Below, in pieces: positions 21,854 to 32,390 of a DNA stretch of 64,000 nucleotides. The stretch comes from Climacium dendroides. Lineage: Eukaryota; Streptophyta; Bryopsida; Hypnales; Climaciaceae. The notes beneath the pieces are model-generated. The model did no database searches. It was given only the letters and a program-made list of their open reading frames with translations, and had not been told where the DNA came from. Location: contig OX467082.1 of assembly GCA_950106755.1 (NCBI GenBank), forward strand, positions 2,232,001 to 2,296,000, written 5' to 3'. Position numbers and translations under genes: made by a program. The stretch's first letter is position 1, and the number at the start of each line of letters is the position of its first letter.

Positions 21854-22517
21854 ATTTTAGTTCGTTCTATTAGTGAACCATCATTTCAGAGTCTAAGGTA
21901 CAATCTCTTTCACATTTAGATGTTTTGAAAAGTTTTGAAAAGTTTCTACTACAGTAGGTAAATGTTTTGTTGTTTTTTATCATGACATTCTGGCCATCTA
22001 ATAGTCTTGATTTCTATAAATAGTATATTATTTTTTTTATTATTGTGTCTTCATACAATGTATTTGAATTTCTCTTCAAATGTTTTTTGGATGAAGGGTA
22101 TTTTCATGCAAAATGCTTCGTTTTACATTTATGTACATTAGTGTTTTGACTTGGGCAAGTGTCAATCAAAAGAAATGTCTCATTTTATAACCTCTGACTT
22201 CATACCGTACATTTTTATAAAGTTTCTCATGAATTAAAAATTGAATTACGTAATAGTTGATTTGAACTCCTTCTATTAGTACTAGCCAAATATATAAATT
22301 AGTATTTTAACATTTTTGGGTCTCAATTTATTCGAAAGTCTCAATTTAATGAACACTAATTTTTATTTGAATATAGAATAAATTAAAATGAGACCCAACT
22401 TGTGTCATTTCAATGATAATTAATCTTAGTCTAAATATAGAATGAATTAAAATGAGACCACAACTTGTCTCATTTTAATGAATAAGGCCTTATTAGAGCT
22501 CCAATGAGGTCCCCGAG
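21854..22517. other. AT-rich spacer with a short direct repeat
   Basis: No gene. The phrase ATGAGACC(C/A)CAACTTGT occurs twice (near 22389 and 22453) within otherwise AT-rich sequence, suggesting a small tandem duplication. Confidence 0.35.
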
Positions 22518-25500
22518 ATGACTCTCGAGAAGCTGCAAATGGTGGCCACCTGCAATACCACTGTAGCTCATAAGATCAAATTTCTCAAGTGGTGGAACTC
22601 GTCTACACCATCCAGAGAAGCTAGACGCTTTCCGCCGAGGCCAATGTCAGAGACATTGTTGGGTCCTTCCTTGAATCGTTGCGTCTGGTACGTTGGGGTA
22701 AGTGCATCTGTCTATTCCTTCTTCTGAGTTCAAAGCCACTGAACTGAAAATTCAGAAGAATTTTAAGTTATTCAAATTCTTAAAGAATACTCCATTCATA
22801 CGATTGTTAATTCTTTTCTGTTTCCACACATTGAAGATGGAGTTGTGCAATACTTTGAAGATGTTGTCAACAAAGACAACATCGTCATCAACATGAACGT
22901 CCCACTACAGCCGGAAACCCTATCGGAGTACCTTGAGGGCTGGAGGCGGAAAATATGGGATCAGGGCTTCTTGACTCACCTCAAAGGAGCTAAATATCTC
23001 AAGAAAAGTGACAACTTCAATACATATGAGGGCTCCCAACATGCAATTAGAAGAGTGCTTTTCCGGTATGTATTCAATAACTGCTTTTATATTTTTTTGG
23101 AAAGTAGAATTTGAGCCAAACTTGTCTTCTTGTTTTCTTAGGAATCACATGATTAAGCAATTAAGCATGATGTAGGAAGAAGAACAAAGAACATGAAGAA
23201 GGCTCCGTAGTCTACCTCTAGTGCAAGCCTCAAAGTGAAGGCATGTTCTCAAGGGAGTCAAAGGACCCTTTTGTTCACTCTGCAAATGCTAGAAGTTTGG
23301 TTTCTGAACTCAAAATTTTGGGTCCACTCCATTTTTTTGACTTCTGATTACAAAACGGGGGCTCTAAATTTGTCCTTCATCTTTCTAACCTCTTCTTAAT
23401 TTTTCTGTATTTCTTGTATCAGATATTTCAAGTTCGAATTGGAAGGGAAAGGAGCAATCAAGAGGGCAAACCTCCCCCCTTTCCTTTCGGTCTTCCTTGA
23501 TCGCAATAGTGCCAGCTGCATGTATACCCTCAATCAACTTCGGACGTACACAACGGCTCATCTCAATGGGGGAGGATGGTACCTAGACTGCCCAATTGCG
23601 TACACGCATCCATCAGAGTTACAACTCCGAGATTCACTAAAGGACATTGAGGTGGTGGACATGGATGTGGATGAGTTTGTAGGCCTCACCGAAGAGCAAT
23701 GGAGGAAGGAAATTGACAAGAGGGATAAAGCTAACAAAAAGAAAGCGGCAAAACTTCAAACTATGCTAGACGAGAAGCAGAAGAAGGAGGTGGAGCGTCT
23801 GGCAAAGCAGGAAGAGAGGGAGAAGGAGAAGCAACGGGAGAAGGAAGAGAAAGCGAAGGCTAAGGGAAAGAAGATGGTAACATTGGCGTCCCAGCAACAT
23901 CAACAATTGATCAGAGTTCGCAGATGGTCAAGGGAACTTAAAGCAGGATGAAGAGGAAAGTTGTCCTTCCCGAGTGGATGGAGGACATGGTCATGCAAAG
24001 CACGCAGGTTGTGGTGATAGATGATGACGATGTGAAGACAAAGGAGATCATCTTGAACGTCTCCATCGTTGACATCATCGACAATTCAGAAAGTTCACCA
24101 TCGAATTGTCATGTTGAAGTCATGGACTTCATTGAAAAGGTATGGTGTTTCTTGCAATTCATTTGGAATCTGCACTGTGTTTCTTGATGAGGAAGTTGTT
24201 TAACTTGTAGTTGACTTGACCCGTGAAGGTGTACTTCATCGCAGGTGAGTGTGGGAAAAGTTTGCTCCCTCAACCAGAAGGTTACCCGAGACCCTTTGGT
24301 AGATCTCATTATCTTTGATTGCCAAGAGAACCTACCCGTGCCACTCGTCTCAGAGAACCGTGTTCCGTCCTGGAACTCCGATCCCACCTATGAGGGAATA
24401 AAAAATGCATTCCAGTTCGCGGAGGACTACTTACAAGACAATGGCCGTCTTCTAGTTTTCCATTCCTACAGCGTTCAATCACAGAGTATGTTTTTGGGGT
24501 TGAAAAAAGTTTTCAAGAAGTTGAAGATGAAGAAAGAGTGGTTAGCATTCAACCAATTGGACCTAGCATCGGGTAGCAATCCTAATCAGATGGTAAGTTT
24601 TAGTTACATGTATCATATGAATGTCAATTGCCTTGCTAGCATTCTTCGGTGTACTAAACATAATTTGTCTGCAAACCGTGAAGTTCGGAGTCACCCTTTT
24701 TATAAAAGATCTGGGTGACAAAGGGATGTTGCTCTTCCAATTCAGACAGACCACAGCCATGACGAAAGCAAAGTAGAATCTCCAGAAGAGGGACATGGTG
24801 ATCAATTACACCACGGAGGAGACAATGATGGTGAACGAAGAAACCAAACAGCCGTGGCATGGGCCGCGAAAGAAGAATGCAAGGTTCCTCCAATTCTTCA
24901 TCAAAGGCTTAACCAATGAGGAAGATCTGGTTCTCGATTGCACCGTTGCCACAAGTTACTTAACACTTTGAAATGACAGTACCGAAGTGATATGTTCAAT
25001 TGTGTATAGATGTATAGAAATTTTAATTTCTACATATTTGTACTGCAGGTGCTTCAATTATTGCATGTCGTGGCACGGGACGGCATATTGTGGCTTTGGA
25101 GAAGGACAAGAATATCTTCAACAAGGTCCTCTTGCCCATGAAGAAAGCAACTCCACTGACAACAGAGACACAAGCTCCAATAGAAGTTATTGCTGCTTTT
25201 GATTTAGATGCCGTGCACGTGGAGCCCATGCTCTTCACATGCAACACCAAACCTAGTAAGTAAGTTTTTTTTGTTAAAGATGTGTAGTTTTTTAATATTC
25301 AATACGTACTATATGACATGATTTGAAAGGATCTAAAATTTGGATTTGTTGTATCTGAAGGAAAGAAGTAGTGACGAACACACACCGAATGAAGAAGATA
25401 CGAAGACTTCTCTTGAGTCTGGAGAAGTCTTACGATCTTTCGGTGCATGCGGAGAAGATGGCATTACAGTATGAGCGATATGGTTGCAAAGAACTCAAAC

Positions 25501-25622
25501 CTCGCACACACAAGCATGTTGCAAACGTAGTTCACTTTTTAGACGTTTCAGCTTCTGAGGGTGAAGAGACTCCGGAGTCATCTTCGAGTGAGGCTTCTAT
25601 GACCGAGTCCACCGCGACCTAG
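22518..25622 (+). pseudogene. Beta-class DNA methyltransferase-like gene of a transposon, decayed
   Basis: Exons deduced from frame and splice signals: about 22518-22696, about 22830-23065, 23423-24139, 24245-24592, about 24684-24957, 25049-25255 and 25361-25622. A basic, charged helix (K/E-rich, about 23690-23880) precedes the catalytic part. There V-D-L-I-I-F-D occupies the place of motif IV, followed by L-Q-D-N-G-R-L-L-V-F-H. Later K-K-N-A-R-F-L-Q-F-F (motif X-like) leads to D-L-V-L-D-C-T-V-A-T-S | G-A-S-I-I-A-C-R-G-T-G-R-H-I-V-A-L-E-K-D, the motif I region of N4/N6-amino DNA methyltransferases. The order IV-X-I is that of the beta class. The usual D-P-P-Y is not present (F-D-C-Q instead) and the first Gly of motif I is lost across an imperfect intron. 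A frame slip near 23945 and a TAG near 24776 show decay. It ends in an acidic Ser/Glu tail. Confidence 0.5.
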
Positions 25623-26640
25623 ATTTATAAGATTGACATATCTTATGAGTTGAACTAAGTGTATTTCTTTTTATGTTGATTTGATTTGAGTGCTTTATGG
25701 CTACAAGTTGGATGCAACGTACTTGTTATTTGCCATTATACTTACATTAAAAAATATGATATGAGAAACTAAAACCAATGATAAAGAGTGGCTATTGGAC
25801 AAATGTAGAGGTATAAAATCATTTTGTAATATGAAACTCCAACAATAAGAAAAATGGATCTACAATGAAAATGGAAAAAAATAATAGCTCCTTCCATTCG
25901 TAAGTTCTCCATATTAGGGAAAAAATGGAATGTGAAAAAATGGGGTTCACCATAAACTATTCTGGAAATTATTTAGTAGTAAGAAAAAAATGGATTGAAA
26001 TGCGGTTATAGTAGTTCCTTCAATTAGTAATAAGTAATAAAAAAAGAGAGAGATAAAACTGGAATGGACCCTATACTACAATGATTAATTACCACTATCT
26101 ATGGAAAAAGTGGAGGTTTTATTTCTTGGGCTCAATTATTTTCTTGTACCTTCATAGACCACTAGATGTGCAATAAATCAAATTAGTTTTGCTTTATGTG
26201 GTTAATATTTACCTTAAACATCGAAGTGCCCCTCATTGTCTCCAAAAGACCCTAAAATTATCTAACCGCAATTGTTTACTAAATCCATGGTTATAGAACC
26301 CTCGGTCCACCCAATGTCCGCGGTCATGGGTACCTCACTGAATTATTCGTCAATTACCAAATTCTGCATAAAATTTTTCATCAAAAAAACTTCCCGTTCA
26401 TAGGCTCACAGGCTCATAGGCCCCTGCTCCCAAGCTCGCATGCTAGCAACCCTACAAATGGAAGCTCTCTCAAGGTCGGGACAACTTGCGCCATTGATTC
26501 CATTGAGGATCACTTCACAAGGCAAATCACTGGCATGAATTTCTAAGCAATTTGTAGAGGGCAACCAGGTCAACTAAAGAATAAATTGCTATCCAATTGT
26601 TGCAACGTGAATTTTTTATTTTCTTTAGCTTACTTAAAAA
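25623..26640. other. AT-rich intergenic sequence
   Basis: No coding or RNA gene recognised. Contains short direct repeats (AGGCTCACAGGCTCATAGGC near 26402). Confidence 0.35.
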
Positions 26641-27298
26641 ATGGAGCGGAAACCAGTGACAAAGGAACCGGATCGGATTAGAAGGTGTAAGAAAACTAAA
26701 AATATACAAAGAAAATGAAATAGTAGGTGAACCGGATCTAATCTAGTCCAAAGTTTCAAATTGGATGGGAACGGATATCCATCTGAATTTAGTTTAAGAA
26801 CCGGATTAGGGTTAAACCGGATGTCAAGCCATCAGAACCAGGAAAGTTCATAATGACCAGTATGGGATCCTAAGACTATTTAAGACCTGGCCTTACCAGT
26901 CACACCTTTTTTCATTTTTTTCGCAGGTTAGGCGCTCTTTGCGTTCCTCTTTTGTTTTTAGCACCTTATTTTTCTGCGTAGGATTTGTGTGTAAGATTAA
27001 GGTAGGGGTACAAGAATATATCCGTGGACCTTGGGAGCGTGTCACTACTAGAAAATCATGGCCAGATCAACAAAAAATCAACAATTCTTTGTTTATTTTT
27101 GTTGTTTTGGGCACTGTAATGACCATTTGAACAGATTTTTGAATTTTTGTAAAAATCAACAGAAATGGACAACAGTTTTTTATTGATTTGAGTAGTGCAA
27201 TGACCAAATCAACAGTTTTGTGCTGAATTTGGAATCTTTTGGAATCTTTTGGAATCTTTTGGAAAACTTTTGGAGTTTTATTAAATCTTTATTAGTAC

Positions 27299-27650
27299 TC
27301 TGGAAAAACACTTCAAAATATTAAAATAGCACCTTAAAACACCCAGAAAACACTTCAAAGTATTGAAACAGCACCTTAAAACACTCAAAAAAACACTTCA
27401 AAATATTGAAACAGCACCTTAAAACACTCAAAAAACACTTCAAAATATTGAAACAGCACCTTATAACACCCCAAAAAACACTTCAAAATATGAAAACAGC
27501 ACCTTAAAACTCCCCAAAAACACTTCAAAATATTGAAACAGCACCTTATAACACCCCAAAAAACACTTCAAAATACGAAAACAGCACCTTAAAACTCCCC
27601 AAAAACACTTCGAAATATGAAAACAGCACTTTTAAAGACCAAAAAAACAC
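27299..27650. repeat. Minisatellite of about 40-45-bp units inside the CACTA element
   Basis: About eight imperfect copies of a unit reading roughly AACACTTCAAAATATTGAAAC then AGCACCTTAAAACACCC. The last copies degrade near 27640. Units alternate between ATATTGAAAC and ATA(T/C)GAAAAC, hinting at a higher-order two-unit period. Confidence 0.85.
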
Positions 27651-27759
27651 TCAAAAAAATAAAAGTATTAATTTGTGAGTGAATAAGTAAAAGAAATTAT
27701 ATCCAATAGACATGGAGATCCAACCATGTAGTGGTTGGAGCCTCTTGTTCTATGTAAAG

Positions 27760-28205
27760 TGGATTTTTTTTTCTTAACTTAAACATTCACAATTCGGAAT
27801 TTCTTAAACTCAGCAGATTTTGACGGCCATTTCAGCATACTAATTTAACTTTGTTCAAAAAACTTTGAACAAAGAAAAGTTAGAGATTGAAGTCAAATTT
27901 CATCTCCAAAAAACGGTTTGTGATTTCAAGCCTCCAATCAAAAGTTATAGATAAAATTCAAAGAGAGGTAGGAGGGGACATTTTGTTTAACATTTTCAAA
28001 CATCCTCTCTGAATTTTGTCTATAACTTTTGATTGGAGGCTTGAAATCACAAACAGTTTTTTGGAGATGAAAGTTAACTTCAATCTTCAACTTTTTTTAG
28101 TTCAAAGTTTTTTGAAAAAGGTTCATTTACCATGCCGAAATGACCGCCAAAGTCTGATGAGTTTAAAAACACCAAACCGTAAATGGATAAGTGAAAAAAA
28201 AATTC
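27760..28205. repeat. Imperfect hairpin repeat (family H), copy 1
   Basis: Inverted repeat with arms of about 200 bp. The core CCTCCAATCAAAAGTTATAGA (27931-27951) pairs with its complement near 28019-28040, and the outer parts TTAAACTCAGCAGATTTTGACGG and CCGCCAAAGTCTGATGAGTTTAA also pair. The family recurs at 59840-60178 with the same core and arm order. Confidence 0.85.
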
Positions 28206-28689
28206 AAATTGTACATTAAGTTGTGAGGTAGTTTAGTGGTTGGAGCCTTGTGCCATTGGGCATGAGGTCTCTAGTTTGAACCCCATAGGCGACCGTGGGT
28301 CGAGCATGCGATTGCACAAAAATTCCGGAAAATTTTTCTGCCCGAAATTTTCGGGCACCCAAAAAATATCTGGATTTTTTTTTTTTTTTTTTTTAAATTT
28401 TTATTTGACCAAATCAACAGAAAAAAACAACAGATTTCAGTTAGATTTTGTCCAGGACAACGCGACCGAAACAACAGAAGCGAACAACAGGTTCCTGTTG
28501 TTTTGGACACAATTTTTTCTACTAGTGTGTGTTGCAGATGTCATTTCCAGTTGAGATCGGAGAGAAAAAATGAAGATCGGGACGTGCAGCTAGGAGAGAG
28601 TAAGGTAGAACTGGAAAGGGTTTGGAGTGATACAATCTATGTCCATGCTACTATTACGTAGAAAAAGAGCGAGATTAGTTGGCTCCGTT

Positions 28690-30216
28690 TCGGTTGAGGT
28701 GAAGCCCCGGAAAGTAATTTTGGTTATTCCCTCTGAGGAGTTGGAAAAGGCCCAACTCATGGAAGATCTGACTTTCATAGGTTGTTAAGGGGTTGTAGGA
28801 AAAACCTGGGGATTTAGAGAGGAACGGATGGTGAAGGAAGTCTTGGAGAAGTTGTCCAATGAGTTCAACAACACTTTGCGAGGAAATCCGGCCCTATGGA
28901 CTGAGGACGTATGGAGAGCAATTTACGATTTCCGGGTAGGTGGTCTAGAAATGGTAAGCCGGAAGGATGAGTTCATCCGGGGCAAGTTCCAAAGTACCCC
29001 CAATCTGAAGGAAGGATATGCAATTAAGGATTGTACAAACGACTACTACCGCCGCCTTTTTAAGTTCTTAATTCTGATCCTCCATCCGGAAAAGCCAACA
29101 AAGGTGACAATCACCCTTGGCAATATTATTTTTGGTGCTTTATGTGGGACCCGGAAAGTTGACCGAGCTTGGATTATTTTTGATCTGATAGCCTAGCTCA
29201 TTGATAGAACGGGGAAGAATAGGGCCACTCCAGTATGTCCCTATCTCTTCTACTTATAACATGACCACCAACTCCTCACCAACATGGAAGAAAAGGAATG
29301 GCGGACCTACGAAGTCCTCTAAAAATACGAAGAGTTGGAGACGGACGATGAGGTGGAATCTATTCCCGGATCGGATCCGGAAACTGAGGAGGAGGAAGAG
29401 AAAACTACGCTACCGCCAATCAAGCAACAGAAGACACTTCCTCCCCACAAGCGAGTGACGCCACCGAGTCACAACAAGCCAGCTCTTGAAGGAAGACCAG
29501 AAGAGGGGAAGACCGTCTCGGCAGAGGAAATGGATCCCCGGAATCCATTCAACAACTTCATAGCCATCCTCTGCAGCGTCAGGGCGGACTAGGAAATCAA
29601 GAATAGGACCTTGGCTGTGATTGGATAGTTGGTGGATGCGCCACCAGATAGCACGCTGCCGAGGAAGGTGGCAGATTGTATCACCGATCTAGTTGAGGCC
29701 CGAAAACAAGAAGAGGAGATCATCTGGTTGTAGAAGGAGGTGGATACCTTGAAGGCGGAAATCTTTGCCTTGAAGGAAGATGTGACCACCACCCGAAAAA
29801 TGGCGGAGGAAACTTGGAAGACAGCTGAGTGGGTAAAGGACACCTTGGGAGTATCCGGAATGGCCGCCACTAAGGCTAAGTTTTTTGACAAGGAAGTACA
29901 GAAGGAGAAGAAACTATCTGATTCCAAGATAGTTAGAATTTTCACAAACTATACCAAACGGGTCAAAGCAGTAATGACGGAGGCACAGATATTTGCAGAT
30001 TTGATTGAAGAGAGTAGCCAGAAACTAACTGGGGCTATATGCTCCAAGGGAATCCAGTTCTTGGATCTCTATCTATCGGAATCGTTTCTAGATGAGTTAG
30101 TTCTAGGAAAAGGAAAAGATAGGACTTCCAAGTCCAAGAAGTCCGAACGAGCACCAGTATCGGCCAACACGCTTGAGTCTGCGATTGACTTGGAGTCTAC
30201 GTCCAATTTCGGCTAA
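28690..30216 (+). pseudogene. Extra ORF of element 3, homologous to that of element 2
   Basis: Begins near 28695 with a segment matching the N-terminus of the 17137 protein (K-V-I-L-V-I-P...E-D-L-T-F-I-G-C), then a TAA at about 28786. From 28828 it runs in the same order: W-T-E-D-V-W, R-G-K-F, H-P-E-K-P-T-K-V-T-I-T. It is broken near 29196, continues as an acidic linker (29335-29592), then a coiled-coil C-region from 29740 to 30216 ending in a Ser/Lys-rich tail. Divergence from the element 2 copy is high at the protein level while domain order is kept, consistent with the ORF having been under selection in earlier copies. No known family recognised. Confidence 0.6.
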
Positions 30217-30589
30217 GGCGACCCGGCCCTTAAACCTACGAATAGAGAAAGGAATTGAAATTTAAGCAAGGTTTTTGAGCAGATGGAACCCGATCCGAAG
30301 AGTCCCACCATAGGATCCAAGTTGTAAACTAGTTAAGATTGTACATACTAAAGAGGTTTAACACGGATCCGGATCCTGTTCCAATCTAGTTAGCAGTAGA
30401 TAGGAACGGAAGTCCGGCCCGAATGGTAGCGGAATTCCATGACACTTTTTGCCTTTTTGTACTTTAGGGTTTTTGTATATAAACTAATCCCTACAAAGAG
30501 AATTGGGAGAGAGAAAGTCTTCTTTTGTAACCTTCTTGAGTTTTCTATTCACTTGTTGTATGTCTCTTGTCGTACGCGCAGTTAGCCGT

Positions 30590-31140
30590 AAGTATCTTTA
30601 CAACAACAAATTGTTGCAAGATGCCACGAATTATTGTTCTAGGAATCTCTAGTATGAATTAGGAGGTTTCCAGATCGTAACTACACCCTTAATTCACTTC
30701 GTATTACTTCTTCACCTCGTTCCAGAAACTTAGTATTTTCCGGATTTTGTTCCGGATCCGAACCACACTCGGAACCTAGTTCCGTCTCCCCTTGTTGATG
30801 GTTTTTGTTGCCTCTGTTTTACCCTCAGAGGGTCCGCCCTTGATCTAAAAAGGGGTGGGGACTCACCACTTGTTTAACTAACCTCTCTGCACTTTAACTC
30901 TAAGTAACAACGCACCCAGACAACATAGTTGTATTATGAGGAGGGAAAAGTATTCCGGATTGGCCGATCCGGAGACAGGTCACACAAAGAAACTCTCACA
31001 CCCCTCTAACTACAACGACGGATCCGAACTTCCAGACTCAAGGGAGTAGAATGCCAAGGGAAGAATAGCGTACTCATGTGGAGGTTGGTAGACCTTCCGG
31101 AGTAGCAGGACCAACCTTAGTCTCTTTGGACAGAACCAAT
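30590..31140 (-). repeat. Right arm of the large inverted repeat
   Basis: Reverse complement of 19610-20255, beginning GTCGTACGCGCAGTTAGCCG at 30570-30590 and passing through ACCCTCAGAGGGTCCGCCC and GGGGTGGGGACTCACCAC. Together the arms enclose about 10.3 kb containing the DUF7869-like and methyltransferase-like genes and most of element 3. Confidence 0.8.
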
Positions 31141-32390
31141 AAGAAAATGAAAGTGTTAGGTGAATGAAATCACGGGACATTCATCCGATCGATGAATTTA
31201 TCATTGACGAACTTAGGGTTTCAAGTTCCGCATCGTCACTGCAGTCCCTTCAGTCTGGCATCACTCTGCTTTGTGCTCTTCCTTATCCATGTCGTGGACA
31301 TCTCTCGGTTGTTATATGCAGGCTCAATATTCTTCTGAAGTCGTCCACAGCAATTAGTAATGCTTCACGTGAGCAAGCAGCTGTGGAGGCCTTGGAGTTT
31401 CAAGCACCTTTTGGTGTCCCCTCATTTGTGTCCAGGCGTTGGACACCGATCGTTCCTCTCTGTCTCCTGCTCTCTGGACTCCGCGAATTCCTCGTCACCC
31501 GAATGGGGAAGCTTGTTCCGGCCGAGCACCTTGTCATGGAGCATTAGGTGATTCCTTTGGCACAATTTCAGTGGAATTTGATTCCGAATTCAGTGAGGAT
31601 GTTACTCAGACATTTTGATTTTGCACAATGGCTCAAATGCGCGTACTCGATACACCCTGACAAGTGAAGACGAAGATGCCGATTATCCTTAGTGTCTGGG
31701 TTTAGAATTGGTATGCGCATTTTAGAGATTTCACTCTTAAAATTTAGAAGGTCTTATCTCAATTTTTGAGGGTCATTTTCAACTCCTTGATTTTTTATTT
31801 TGGAGATTTAAAAATTATAATGATTTAGTTAATGTTTTTGGTAATAGTAGACACCAAAAGCTGAATTTGTAAGACCAAATCATTATTTTTGCAATCTCTG
31901 CAGAGTAGATTTTCAAACAGTGCTTCCCTTTTGATTATTTGTTTTTGCTATCTTTGAAGGATGGGATCCAACTAAACTTATACTTTTCTTCTTTATGAAT
32001 ATGGAAGTATACATTTGATTATCTGTGCATTTTGGAAAAGCAAGAGTGATATTAATTCTAAACATTGACTAGAAATGTCATTAACTGCTACAAAATTCAA
32101 GATATATGAATTAGAAAGCACAGAGTGATCATCGGGGGCTTAAGAGTAAATGAAGGATGTCAGGGTTTAGAATTGGTTTGTACATTTGAGGAGTTTGATG
32201 ATTGAATCAGTTTTGTAACATTCTTGCTAATTCTGCAAGGTTTGTCTTTCAAGATTTTTGGTTTTAGTTTCTGGTTAATTGTCTTTTGTATGGCTTAAAC
32301 CGATGTGAATGATCATCCTCTCGATCTGCTCTTTTTGATTAACATTGATAGTCAAAATCATATGGTCATTGAGTATGTTTCTGTGTTCAG
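31141..32390 (+). other. Probable 5' exon(s) and intron of the DarP-like gene
   Basis: GC-rich coding-like stretch at 31164-31700, with pieces such as F-D-S-E-F-S-E-D-V-T-Q-T and R-Y-T-L-T-S-E-D-E-D-A-D-Y that look genuine but fall in different frames. A plastid or mitochondrial transit peptide would be expected here. I could not build one uninterrupted exon joined in phase to 32391. The rest is an AT-rich, intron-like sequence. Confidence 0.35.

Larger units (their letters stand above)
27043..28527. mobile_element. Non-autonomous CACTA (En/Spm) element with 3-bp TSD
   Basis: The left end is CACTACTAGAAAAT at 27043 and the right end CTACTAGTG at 28527 (reverse complement CACTAGTAGAAAA). The target duplication TGT lies at 27040-27042 and 28528-28530. 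CACTA termini with a 3-bp duplication are diagnostic of the superfamily. Subterminal copies of CAACAG/ATCAACAG words (27065-27230, 28400-28500) fit the usual subterminal repeats. The interior holds a 42-bp-type minisatellite and a hairpin but no transposase. It splits the promoter-like part of element 3 from its ORF, so it inserted after element 3. Confidence 0.85.
26640..31140 (+). mobile_element. Second copy of the TCCGGA-rich unit (element 3), without pol
   Basis: A segment rich in CCGGAT words (26660-26830) leads to a TATTTAAG box at about 26876, the same layout as 16708-17136 of element 2. After the CACTA insertion (27043-28527) come the extra ORF and a 3' region with TATATAAAC near 30477. 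The last part is the inverted partner of 19610-20255. At least nine TCCGGA words were counted outside the CACTA insertion. With no gag or pol it may be a long solo LTR carrying the ORF, or a deletion derivative. Confidence 0.6.

Noticed and set aside
22518..25622. Calling the methyltransferase-like gene an active cytosine-5 or RNA adenine methyltransferase
   Set aside because: Motif order and the G-x-G-T-G-R-like region fit the beta amino-methyltransferase class, the catalytic tetrad is not recognisable, and a stop plus a frameshift make this copy inactive.
27299..27650. CRISPR-like regular repeats
   Set aside because: Units are contiguous with no unique spacers, imperfect, and inside a CACTA element in a plant-type genome. 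It is a minisatellite.
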